Positions 25,631-32,592 of a stretch of DNA of 64,000 nucleotides are shown here, piece after piece. The stretch's first letter is position 1. Every line of letters starts with the position of its first letter. Under the pieces are notes generated by a model, which worked only from the letters and a program-made list of their open reading frames with translations, was not told the origin of the DNA and did not search any database. The DNA comes from Lacunisphaera limnophila (GTDB taxonomy: Bacteria; Verrucomicrobiota; Verrucomicrobiia; Opitutales; Opitutaceae): contig NZ_CP016094.1 in NCBI RefSeq assembly GCF_001746835.1, positions 4,107,501 through 4,171,500 on the forward strand, written 5' to 3'. The translations under genes were made by a program, and so were the position numbers.

Positions 25631-26581
25631 TCAGAGTTTGCGGAGGACGCGCAGCTTGGCGGAGCGGCTGCGGGGGTTGGTGGCGATCTCGGCGGCGGAA
25701 GGGACGATGGGCTTGCGGGTGAGCGGCAGGGCGAGCTTGGTGCGGAGCTGCTGGGGCGTGGCGTCGTTCTCGTCGATGGGCTGGCCGCAGACCTGGCGGA
25801 AAAAGCGCTTCACCGGCCGGTCCTCGAGGGAGTGGAAGCTGATGACGGCGAGCACGCCGCCCGGGGCCAGTTTGGCGAAGGCGGCGGGCAGGCCGCGCTC
25901 GATGGCGCCGATCTCGTCGTTGACGGCGATGCGGATGCCCTGGAAGGAGCGGGTGGCGGGATGGATGCGGCTCTCGCGCTTGGCGAAGGCGGGGATGGCG
26001 TCGGCGATCAGCGCGGCGAGCGAAGCAGTGCGCGCCAGGCGGCCGGTGCCGCGGGCGGACTCGATGGCGGAGACGACGCGGCGCCAGTTGGGCTCCTCGC
26101 CGTGGTCGCGGATGGCCTTGACCAGGTCATCATGGCTGGTGACCTCAAGCCAGTGGGCGGCGGATTGGCCCTGCCGGGGGTCCATGCGCATGTCGGCCTC
26201 GGCATCGTGCCGGAAGGCAAAGCCGCGGTCGGCCTCGTCGAGCTGGAACGACGAGACGCCCAGATCAAAGAGGATGCCGTGGAACCCGGTGTCGGTCAGC
26301 GCGGCCAGATCGCCGAAGTTGAGGTCGACGAAGCGGAAGGTCTCCGGGAACCCCACGAGGGCGTGCGCGGCGCGCTCGGCGGCGGCCGGATCGCGGTCCA
26401 GGGCCGTCACGTGAGCCCCGGCGTCGAGCATCAGGCGTGTGTGCCCGCCCCCGCCAAAGGTGCAGTCCAGGATGCGCTGGCCGTCGTGCGGCGCGAGGTA
26501 CTCGAGCACCTCGTGCAGCATCACTGGGAGGTGCCCGGGGGTCATGGCGCGCGGAAATAACTCAATGACGGACGCGGGCAT
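25631..26581 (-). CDS. rsmH: 16S rRNA (cytosine(1402)-N(4))-methyltransferase RsmH (MraW)
   Basis: This enzyme of about 316 residues methylates N4 of C1402 in 16S rRNA. Motifs are [13 protein letters not shown], the SAM site [14 protein letters not shown], and [42 protein letters not shown] and the C-terminal [13 protein letters not shown] are also diagnostic. I chose the ATG at 26581, preceded by GGAAG at 7 bases. An ATG at 26545 is the alternative. The start overlaps the 3' end of a 47-codon ORF in another frame by 20 bases. Confidence 0.96.
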   Translation of the reverse strand: MPASVIELFPRAMTPGHLPVMLHEVLEYLAPHDGQRILDCTFGGGGHTRLMLDAGAHVTALDRDPAAAERAAHALVGFPETFRFVDLNFGDLAALTDTGFHGILFDLGVSSFQLDEADRGFAFRHDAEADMRMDPRQGQSAAHWLEVTSHDDLVKAIRDHGEEPNWRRVVSAIESARGTGRLARTASLAALIADAIPAFAKRESRIHPATRSFQGIRIAVNDEIGAIERGLPAAFAKLAPGGVLAVISFHSLEDRPVKRFFRQVCGQPIDENDATPQQLRTKLALPLTRKPIVPSAAEIATNPRSRSAKLRVLRKL

Positions 26582-26705
26582 GGGATTTCTTCCACGGCAG
26601 GACGATCGACATCGGGTCGCGCAGGAGCGACCGGCGCTGGGCACAAAACACGAGCGAGAGTTTCGGCAGCGGCTGGGTCTTGATGAGGGTCGTGAGGGCT
26701 TTCAT
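26562..26705 (-). CDS. Very small hypothetical protein between mraZ and rsmH (47 aa)
   Basis: The frame starts [20 protein letters not shown] and continues with a basic half containing RRSLLRDP and a KKSHARVRH tail. The ATG is 5 bases after the mraZ stop and the frame runs 20 bases into rsmH. It fills the whole mraZ-rsmH gap. It is strongly basic, with no clear membrane segment. I do not recognise it. Filling of the gap and GC-rich third positions support it. Confidence 0.5.
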   Translation of the reverse strand: MKALTTLIKTQPLPKLSLVFCAQRRSLLRDPMSIVLPWKKSHARVRH

Positions 26706-26710
26706 GGGTT

Positions 26711-27163
26711 TTAGAGGCCGATGCGGCGCATCATGTCGCCGAAGTTTTCGCCCGCCGTGCTGCGCTGCATCTCGGTCCAGCGGGCCGGACTGAGGATGTT
26801 GAAGGTGTCGCCCATGCCGCTGAGGATCGCGTCCTTCGCGATGCCGGCGTGTTTGAGCAGGTCGGCGCTGGCGCCGAAGCGGCCCTGCTTGTCGAAGGTG
26901 AACGAGAGCGCCTCGGAGAAGATCTTGGCCTTCACGGCCTGCGCATCGCGGTCGGAAATTTTCATTTCCGAAATCTGCGCGAGGAGTTTCTGCACGCGCG
27001 CCGGCGGCAGCACCGCGATGTAACCATCGGGGTGAGGCATCGCGAGAAACTGCTCGGTATCCGAATGCGTCCAGCGCCAGGCCGACGGAATCGTGAGACG
27101 ATTCTTGTCGTCGAGCGTGTGTTCGAAACGCCCTGAATAAATGACTGTGCCGGAAGACGCCAT
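26711..27163 (-). CDS. mraZ: Transcriptional regulator MraZ
   Basis: This 150-residue protein has two tandem AbrB/MraZ DNA-binding repeats. The first reads YSGRFEHTLDDKNRLTIPS and the second is the ALSFTFDKQGRF region. In other bacteria MraZ represses or activates the dcw operon by binding tandem TGGG-N5 repeats upstream of its own gene. Such repeats are present here. The ATG at 27163 matches the family N-terminus; a longer in-frame form would translate through the operator. It is the first gene of the cluster. Confidence 0.95.
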   Translation of the reverse strand: MASSGTVIYSGRFEHTLDDKNRLTIPSAWRWTHSDTEQFLAMPHPDGYIAVLPPARVQKLLAQISEMKISDRDAQAVKAKIFSEALSFTFDKQGRFGASADLLKHAGIAKDAILSGMGDTFNILSPARWTEMQRSTAGENFGDMMRRIGL

Positions 27164-27188
27164 GGGTGGATGCTCCGGGTCCCCTACT

Positions 27189-27224
27189 CCCCAGAACGCC
27201 CCATTTCTCCCCATTTCACCCCCA
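27189..27224 (-). promoter_or_regulatory. MraZ operator: four GGGG-type repeats at 10-bp spacing
   Basis: Read on the minus strand, TGGGG recurs at 27213-27209, 27203-27199 and 27193-27189, with a TGGGGG at 27224-27219 in the same 10-bp phase. This is the direct-repeat layout (TGGG-N5 units) known as the MraZ binding box. It starts 26 bases upstream of the mraZ ATG, which suggests autoregulation of the dcw cluster. Confidence 0.8.
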
Positions 27225-27228
27225 ACAA

Positions 27229-27257
27229 GCAAGTAAAAACCCCGCAGAAACTGTCAA
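27229..27257 (-). promoter_or_regulatory. Possible sigma70 promoter for mraZ
   Basis: A perfect TTGACA lies on the minus strand at 27257-27252. The best spaced -10 candidates (TACTTG or ACTTGC around 27235-27229) are weak. The placement puts the MraZ repeats at or just after the transcription start, which would suit repression. No experiment is implied. Confidence 0.35.
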
Positions 27258-27350
27258 AACTTGTTCACAAATTACCCACTTACGCGGGTTGATATATTGT
27301 CAGGAAAGGGATCTCAGCCCCACAACGGTAAGCTCGAACCTATACGGACG

Positions 27351-27361
27351 TATTCCGCGCC
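27351..27361 (+). repeat. Left copy of the 11-bp direct repeat flanking the island
   Basis: TATTCCGCGCC occurs here and again at 38981-38991, in the same orientation, on either side of the accessory genes. It could mark an insertion event. An 11-bp match between two gene-poor stretches can also arise by chance. Confidence 0.35.
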
Positions 27362-27568
27362 TGCGGAAATCGAGGACCATCGAAGCGATCCGAAGATCTC
27401 CGGCTCAACTCGCCCGGACGAATTGGCCTTACCGGGTCCTTGATTCCTTACAAATACCGCCCCTCGAGACGCGCCTATGTCAACTTTATGCCCCGGCGCC
27501 CCACCCCACGGCGTCTAAGTCACCCCGAATTGCCCCTCTGGAGATGGCCCCCCCGGGGGCGCTCGAGC

Positions 27569-27733
27569 TCACGACCACGACGGAACCCAAAGCAAGGATA
27601 GCATCGTCCCATCCTCGTCCAGCGGAGCCGCCAGCTCGAACAGCTCGCGGTCTTCCCCGGCTCGGACGTGGGGGAACCACGCCTCCCATGGCACCGGCTC
27701 CAGGGACGGAACCTGGCTTGGGGCGCCTTTCAC
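27569..27733 (-). pseudogene. Possible gene remnant or small protein (54 aa)
   Basis: A GTG-initiated frame on the minus strand reads VKGAPSQVPSLEPVPWEAWF and goes on with an acidic, well-mixed composition (EDRELFELAAPLDEDG). It ends at a TGA at 27569. It looks like real protein sequence, not low-complexity shadow, but there is no Shine-Dalgarno site and an upstream stop cuts the frame. I read it as a decayed fragment of a gene disturbed by island insertion, or as a small gene I cannot name. Confidence 0.25.
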
Positions 27734-27817
27734 ATGGTAGGCGATCGCGTGCCATCAACACCGCCCCTGCCTCCAACCGCCACCCTCCTCCCAACCTTCA
27801 AAACACCCGGCGCCGCG

Positions 27818-28438
27818 TCATCCGGCGCGCACGCTCATCGTCTGCCACATCACTCTGTCAAAGGTCCATCTGTTCAGGAGAAGCAGATCGGCCGCAAACT
27901 CGAGAATCCGACGCGCTTCAAGATAGCCATGCGCGCCCACCCCGGCGAGTCGCAGTAGCTCCTGTGCATGCCGATCTACTGCAATCGCCGAGATACCCAG
28001 CAATCGGCAAAGGTAGTCGACCGTCTTGTAGCCAACACCGCGCACGGTGAGCAACGCCACCCGATTTCTGGAGGCAGACACCCAGCCACGCAATTCACTC
28101 AGAGTATCGACGCCCTGCAGCCGCAGGAAGCCGACAAGTTGCCGCAAGCGCTTGGGCTTCTCCGGATGTGACCAGGCCAACGCAGCTGCGAATTTTGGAG
28201 TGCGCATAGCCTGCTTAAACTCGACGAGTGAGGCAACCTCAGGGAAGGCGTTGGTCACTGCAATTACCCGTGGTAAGACGACCGTGCGGTAGTTGAGCCC
28301 CGCCTGGAAGATAGTATCGACCAAGATCGCGGCAATGTTCCACGAGGCCGGGGTGGGCTGGATTCTCGCTACCGCGCCTATAGTCCAATTGGCAGCGACG
28401 TAGTCCGCAACAAGCCGGGCTTTGACCAGGGTTTCCAT
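27818..28438 (-). CDS. HhH-GPD family DNA glycosylase-like protein
   Basis: This 206-residue helical protein is related to endonuclease III/OGG-type glycosylases, which flip and excise modified bases from DNA. The helix-hairpin-helix reads LLTVRGVGYKTVDYLCRLLG (about 129-148). Lys138 (GVGYK) and Asp155 (AIAVDRH) sit at the positions of the catalytic Lys and Asp of bifunctional glycosylase/lyases. There is no C-terminal cysteine cluster for an iron-sulphur centre. The ATG at 28438 comes one base after the QueC-like stop (TGATATG), preferred over a longer start inside that gene. It is the last gene of a four-gene operon. HhH-GPD/OGG-like and QueC-like genes also occur together in type IV CBASS. 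Confidence 0.82.
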   Translation of the reverse strand: METLVKARLVADYVAANWTIGAVARIQPTPASWNIAAILVDTIFQAGLNYRTVVLPRVIAVTNAFPEVASLVEFKQAMRTPKFAAALAWSHPEKPKRLRQLVGFLRLQGVDTLSELRGWVSASRNRVALLTVRGVGYKTVDYLCRLLGISAIAVDRHAQELLRLAGVGAHGYLEARRILEFAADLLLLNRWTFDRVMWQTMSVRAG

Positions 28439-28439
28439 A

Positions 28440-29063
28440 TCAGCCGCCCAGCGCAGCGAGTCCTTGCAGTCGGTCAACACAATTGGGGCAGGCCCCGCAT
28501 GGCACCCTGCTATTCACTTGGCACGAAAACGTTTCGCCAATCGGCGCGCCCAAACGGATGCCGATACGGGCAACCTGTGCCTTCGACTTGTAGCGGAAGG
28601 GCATCTTCACCCGAACTCCGCCGAAACTCTTCAGCAGCTCTGATAGTCTTCCGAAAAATCGGGCTGAGCAGTCGATTTCTTCCGCATGGTTGGAGTTAAT
28701 GAAAGCAGTATAGACCGTGCCTCCCCCCGCCGACTGGACGCGGGCTGCTGCGATACTCAGAAGCAAGATGTTCCGGTAAGGAAGATAGAGATCCTCCTTC
28801 GTGATACTCTCTTCCCAGAGATTGGTTTCCCGGATCAGGCGCGACTGGGAGCCGGCGTAGATCGCGGCCACGTCCACGATTTCAAGTTTCCTCAGGATGC
28901 GTTTGGGTAGAACCTGACGGAGCGTGTTCAGCTCCGTCGTCGCGCAATGCTGCCCATAGTTGACGAACAATGGGTAGAATTGGACGCGCTTGGCCATCAT
29001 CCAATAGGCCAAGGTGGTCGAATCGAGGCCTCCTGAAGCGAGGAGAACGGATACTTTTCTCAT
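28440..29063 (-). CDS. QueC-like 7-cyano-7-deazaguanine synthase family protein
   Basis: This 207-residue PP-loop ATPase is related to QueC, which makes preQ0. The PP-loop SGGLDSTT is at 10-17, followed by FVNYGQH. The LPYRNILLLSIAAA segment matches the QueC GRNILFLTLAA region. Zinc ligands Cys181, Cys189, Cys192 and Cys195 are complete (CGACPNC). It stands apart from any queuosine operon, and queD, queE, queF and tgt are absent nearby. It is joined by ATGA overlap to a kinase-deoxyribosyltransferase gene and followed by a glycosylase gene. QueC-like proteins also serve immunity in Qat (QatC) and type IV CBASS. A defence role is inferred from context. Confidence 0.88.
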   Translation of the reverse strand: MRKVSVLLASGGLDSTTLAYWMMAKRVQFYPLFVNYGQHCATTELNTLRQVLPKRILRKLEIVDVAAIYAGSQSRLIRETNLWEESITKEDLYLPYRNILLLSIAAARVQSAGGGTVYTAFINSNHAEEIDCSARFFGRLSELLKSFGGVRVKMPFRYKSKAQVARIGIRLGAPIGETFSCQVNSRVPCGACPNCVDRLQGLAALGG

Positions 29064-30388
29064 GTGTGTGCCGTGAGACGGGCAACCTCATCGAACGTGG
29101 CCGTGATTATGGCGTCCAGCGAGTCGGTCACCAGACTAACTCCCTGGGTGAGCATGATGTTTTTAGCCCGGCCGTCTGGGTCATACACGAACACCTTCAT
29201 GCCGCGTTCGAGGGCAATGCCGATTTCGATTAGGGTGCCAGGGTCATCGAATATGAGGACTGCAATCATCATTTTGCACTTCCCGATAAGCGCCATGTCC
29301 GCTTCGTAGAGCTTCTGCCGCTCAGCCGGTGACATGTCGCCGTGCGCCTGGCCATGCTCCTTCACCGGCCGGCGCGGACGGAAGTTGTGATACTTGAGAC
29401 ATGACACCACCGCTTCGATATGCGTTGCATCCACGTAATCGAAATCCGGCGCTGCAATGTAGATGCTAGTCCCGCGCCGGCTCTCCCACGGCAGTCGAAC
29501 GGACGGCAACCCGACGATCTCCTCGCTGGAAAGCGCGAGTGTTCGCGAGACCGCCCGCTTAAAGTCCCTCGGATATGTGGTGGCAGCATACTCGCTCGCA
29601 ACCCACGACGCATAGCAGAGCGCGCCTTCTGCCCCTACCCTGGGTCGCAGCACGACAAACGCAGCATCGAAGGCATCACCAACGCCAACGGAATGGATGA
29701 TCGCGCGACGCTGGGAGCCAGTCGTGAAGTCCTCCCCTGTTGCGAGATAGCATCGCGACCCACCTCGATTTTCCTTAAGCACGACGCATTCAGCCCGTTG
29801 CCCAGCCAGCTTCGCTACGCTACCTGGCAGCCCGCGGCGAAACTTTGGAAACTCGGTGGCCGACGTGGAGAGAAACAGCGTCGATAGTGGGCGACCCAAC
29901 TTGCCCAGCGTGCCAAGCGTGGCTGGGCCGTTACCTAGGTCATAATGGACCTCTGCATCGGCGGCGCTCAGTATCCTGAGAATCTCTCCAAGATCAAAAT
30001 CCCCACCAATGATCAGCACTGAGGTCTCTCCAACCAAGAGCCGCCGCAGAGAGCTCGAATCGAGGGCATGCTCCACTTCATCTCTGAGTAAGTGTTCATA
30101 CCCTTGGGGACCGGCTTCTTTCGCCTCCCCAATCAGCATGACGTTGGGAGCACCAATCACGTTGCCGATTTTCACCACCCTTCGGGCGCCGTGCGCTCTC
30201 GTGTATTTGCTGACGGCTTTATCGAGATAGGTTGGGCAGAAATACGCTATATCGTAGCGCACCCCAATTGCCCACAACGCTCGAGCCGCGTGTATTACGC
30301 CGCCCATCCGGAGCTTTGCCTGTTCCGCTTTGGTCGGAAGCGTCACGTCCACGACCACTTCGCCGACTAGGACAATGCGCCGCGTCAT
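29060..30388 (-). CDS. PfkB-like kinase fused to nucleoside 2-deoxyribosyltransferase-like domain
   Basis: This 442-residue two-domain protein has an N-terminal ribokinase/PfkB fold (about 1-290). The substrate-side glycines RMGG are near 28-31, and the anion-hole/catalytic motif GVGDAFD is at 235-241, as in sugar and nucleoside kinases. The C-terminal domain (about 308-425) starts with IYIAAPDFDYVD. It includes CKMMIAVLIFDDPGTLIEIG with Glu388 at the position of the catalytic Glu of nucleoside deoxyribosyltransferases. Together the domains could move a base onto a sugar or remove it, and phosphorylate the product. ATGA overlaps join it to the genes on both sides. The exact substrates are unknown. 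Confidence 0.8.
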   Translation of the reverse strand: MTRRIVLVGEVVVDVTLPTKAEQAKLRMGGVIHAARALWAIGVRYDIAYFCPTYLDKAVSKYTRAHGARRVVKIGNVIGAPNVMLIGEAKEAGPQGYEHLLRDEVEHALDSSSLRRLLVGETSVLIIGGDFDLGEILRILSAADAEVHYDLGNGPATLGTLGKLGRPLSTLFLSTSATEFPKFRRGLPGSVAKLAGQRAECVVLKENRGGSRCYLATGEDFTTGSQRRAIIHSVGVGDAFDAAFVVLRPRVGAEGALCYASWVASEYAATTYPRDFKRAVSRTLALSSEEIVGLPSVRLPWESRRGTSIYIAAPDFDYVDATHIEAVVSCLKYHNFRPRRPVKEHGQAHGDMSPAERQKLYEADMALIGKCKMMIAVLIFDDPGTLIEIGIALERGMKVFVYDPDGRAKNIMLTQGVSLVTDSLDAIITATFDEVARLTAHT

Positions 30389-30774
30389 ACTGGAGCGCCA
30401 TCAATCGCAACCTTCGGAATCGGAGTCAGCGTGGACGCCCGAACCACGCCACGGTATTTCCATCCCGCTTTGATACATTGGGCCAATCCATTGTGCTTTG
30501 TCGGAAGGTTGCCGATGACTTCTCCCTTCGCACTCACGGCACACACTCGAGTGCGCAGTTCGATGAATACCGATACGCCTTTAGCAGGGACTCCGCCGTG
30601 GTTTTGGAAGTATGCAGATTGCCCGACATCTTCCAAGTCGGCTGAGAACGCTTGGTCGCAGGGGTCGCTACCACTTGATCCACCCGAGGCTCCCCCTCGG
30701 CCGCCACTTGACGGAAGCTGTTTCTTACGCGCGCGTGAATAGTCCGAGAACTTGGATGATCCTGCACTTCCCAT
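30385..30774 (-). CDS. Small Gly/Ser-rich Met-Gly-start protein, first gene of the QueC operon
   Basis: The protein has 129 residues. Residues 1-40 are flexible and Gly/Ser-rich (MGSAGSSKFSDYSRARKKQ, then GGRGGASGGSSGSDP). A compact beta-rich domain follows (VFIELRTRVCAVSAKGEVIG, NLPTKHNGLAQCIKAGWKY) that loosely resembles a HIRAN-like barrel. I chose the ATG at 30774 because the frame before it is not coding-like. Removal of Met would expose an N-terminal Gly. That is notable because QueC-like immune enzymes have, as I recall, been reported to modify N-terminal glycines of partner proteins. The stop overlaps the next start (ATGA). I do not recognise the family with certainty. Confidence 0.65.
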   Translation of the reverse strand: MGSAGSSKFSDYSRARKKQLPSSGGRGGASGGSSGSDPCDQAFSADLEDVGQSAYFQNHGGVPAKGVSVFIELRTRVCAVSAKGEVIGNLPTKHNGLAQCIKAGWKYRGVVRASTLTPIPKVAIDGAPV

Positions 30775-31115
30775 GGGATAGATGGCGTTTGGGGTTACGT
30801 GATGGTCGGAACCAGGAGAACGCTCAACGCCCAGCACCTGTCGCGCACAGGGCGATTGGGGTAGGATGGCCAGGCGAAGACATAAACTGTGGGCAGGACG
30901 TTCTCATGGAGTGATGTGCCGCGTCCCAGTGGCCCCTGGGACGTAGCGAAGTTTGGCCCGTTGGGAAACATCAACATCCAACGTCCTTTCGGGCAAGGAC
31001 TATCCGTTGAAAACACCTTGAGTGCGCGTGTGCCAGCTTGGGACCACGCCTGGTGATTTGATGCTGGCTGGATCCGCAGAAACCGACTGAATGGTGACAT
31101 CTAGCTCTATTTTGC
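30775..31115. other. Divergent intergenic region inside the island
   Basis: The 341 bases between the minus-strand QueC operon and the plus-strand trio should hold both promoters. No clear -35/-10 pair, operator or hairpin stood out. Reading frames here lack coding character. Confidence 0.5.
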
Positions 31116-32075
31116 GTGAAACGCCACTTCAGCAGTCTTGATCGCTACACCATTGTCGAAGGCGACCTCGACGAGTCACAAGTCAATGGTATTGGCGGTG
31201 CCTTGTCGCCCGGCCTTTGGATCCCGTTGGCTCTAAATATCGCACACGGAGCCATGCAGGCCCAGGAAGGCATTCTATTCAAGAGACTGGTCGCCAAACT
31301 AGGCATGGCGCAGAGCCAGCCGTTTTCGTCAGCAAGGGCCGAACTAAATCGGCTGATCACGCCACAGTTTCACACGACGACTGAACGGGTATATCTTGAA
31401 TTTCCTCTCGACCATGCGCGCCTGACAGGGCTCGAGAAGGTCAGGTCTGGCAAGGACCTCAAATTCTTACTCGATGCAACGCTGGTTGCCGATCAGCTGC
31501 ATCTGTTGAACAATCACCAGGGGCCGATGGACCCGCACATCTGGGGCTTTCGGCAGCGCCACGTGCTTTATCTGCAGCAGGAAATCACGATTTCGAGAGA
31601 CGCATGGATCACACGCGTGCTACCACAGACTGGTTACGGCTCGGTGCATGTGCTCGAATTTCCCGCTATCCCTATAGAGAATACGGAAACCTTAAAACAC
31701 AGCTACGACGCCCTTGTTCAAGCGCAGGAACGGCATCGGCTTGGCATGTATGACGATTCAGTCGGCAAATGCCGTGTCGCACTGGAACCGTTTGTTACTC
31801 TGATTGAAGAAGACGACGGCAAGGGCGGAAAGAAGAAGGTTCCGAAGCTGAAGCCGTCCTGGCAAACGAAGCTGGGGCAGGCCACCTACCAGTGGCTCAA
31901 TGATTCCTTCAATGCCGTGAGATACGCCGGCAACCCAAACCATCACTCGCCGAATGCTCACTACGATCAACTGGAATCACAAATGATCTTGGCTGTCACC
32001 ACGGCATTGGTGTCTTACGCGTTGCGGACCCTGGGCGCTGAGGACGGTGCTGTTGGTCGGGACGGCAAGAAGTAG
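31116..32075 (+). CDS. Uncharacterised island protein (319 aa) with helical C-terminal domain
   Basis: I do not recognise a named family. The first 190 residues mix strands and helices (for example HARLTGLEKVRSGKDLKFLL, then DAWITRVLPQTGYGSVHVLE). The last 110 are helical, with a Lys/Asp-rich hinge (EEDDGKGGKKKVPK) and end in NPNHHSPNAHYDQLESQMIL plus a hydrophobic helix. The late Arg-Tyr-Ala-Gly-Asn-Pro and His-His cluster recalls HEPN/abortive-infection-type helical domains, but I cannot confirm the RxxxxH motif. It starts with GTG, and its stop overlaps the next gene start by one base. Confidence 0.7.
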   Translation: MKRHFSSLDRYTIVEGDLDESQVNGIGGALSPGLWIPLALNIAHGAMQAQEGILFKRLVAKLGMAQSQPFSSARAELNRLITPQFHTTTERVYLEFPLDHARLTGLEKVRSGKDLKFLLDATLVADQLHLLNNHQGPMDPHIWGFRQRHVLYLQQEITISRDAWITRVLPQTGYGSVHVLEFPAIPIENTETLKHSYDALVQAQERHRLGMYDDSVGKCRVALEPFVTLIEEDDGKGGKKKVPKLKPSWQTKLGQATYQWLNDSFNAVRYAGNPNHHSPNAHYDQLESQMILAVTTALVSYALRTLGAEDGAVGRDGKK

Positions 32076-32581
32076 TGAGGCGTCTGCCGATCGTGAAGAC
32101 GCCTGACAGCACAGATCCACATGTAGTTGCCTTCTGTGCGAGTATCAGTCCTAGCGCGCCATTCTACATTCCAATTCATCCGGACACGAATTGCGCGTGT
32201 GACGATTGCTTCAACAACATGGACCTCGTCAGCATGGTTCACGGGGGAGAAGTCGTTCCGGGTTGGAGCCTATTCGAGTGGCCCAGAGTATTTATCGAAG
32301 CAGAGCATCACCACACGTGGCGCAAAAAATCAGGCCAATATGAGGACCCGACACCACGCGAGGATCGGAAGCGCAGATTGCTCTTTCTACCCGATCTCGG
32401 CTTGAAGCCTGGCGAGTATCCTCCAAATAGGCGCCATTTTCTCACTGAGGATTCTACGGCCAAGGAATATGTCGCAGTTGTTGATCAACTAAAGAAAGGC
32501 GGCTCCTCAACCACGCTCATCGAGTCAATGCGTCAGCTCAGGAAGGCCTTAGAATTGAAATACGGGAAGGAGCCGATGTAG
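32075..32581 (+). CDS. Uncharacterised zinc-ribbon-like protein of the GWxxWEWP...IEAEHH type (168 aa)
   Basis: A cysteine cluster (NCACDDCFNN, about residues 40-49) precedes the segment GWSLFEWPRVFIEAEHHHTW (about 63-82). I recall similar GWxIWEWPxxxIEAEFHxxW stretches in uncharacterised bacterial proteins, some with SEC-C zinc motifs. The C-terminal half is charged and helical. The start is GTG overlapping the previous stop. It is followed after 11 bases by the ATG of the amber-interrupted TPR-like gene. Its role is unknown. Confidence 0.65.
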   Translation: MRRLPIVKTPDSTDPHVVAFCASISPSAPFYIPIHPDTNCACDDCFNNMDLVSMVHGGEVVPGWSLFEWPRVFIEAEHHHTWRKKSGQYEDPTPREDRKRRLLFLPDLGLKPGEYPPNRRHFLTEDSTAKEYVAVVDQLKKGGSSTTLIESMRQLRKALELKYGKEPM

Positions 32582-32592
32582 TCGCATATCAG

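Larger units (their letters stand above)
27258..27817. other. Gene-poor junction between mraZ and the accessory island
   Basis: About 560 bases contain no convincing complete gene. The stretch includes one copy of an 11-bp direct repeat that recurs past the far side of the island. It also holds a short coding-like frame (see 27569-27733) that may be the remains of a larger gene. Base composition becomes more mixed here than in the dcw cluster. Confidence 0.5.

Noticed and set aside
27166-28050. Plus-strand frame of 294 codons across the island edge
   Set aside because: It overlaps the MraZ operator and the HhH-GPD gene and has no protein-like pattern.
27818-30774. Calling the QueC operon a type IV CBASS or a Qat system
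   Set aside because: No CD-NTase, TGT-like, QatA-like ATPase or TatD-like gene is present nearby, so only the QueC and glycosylase parts match.
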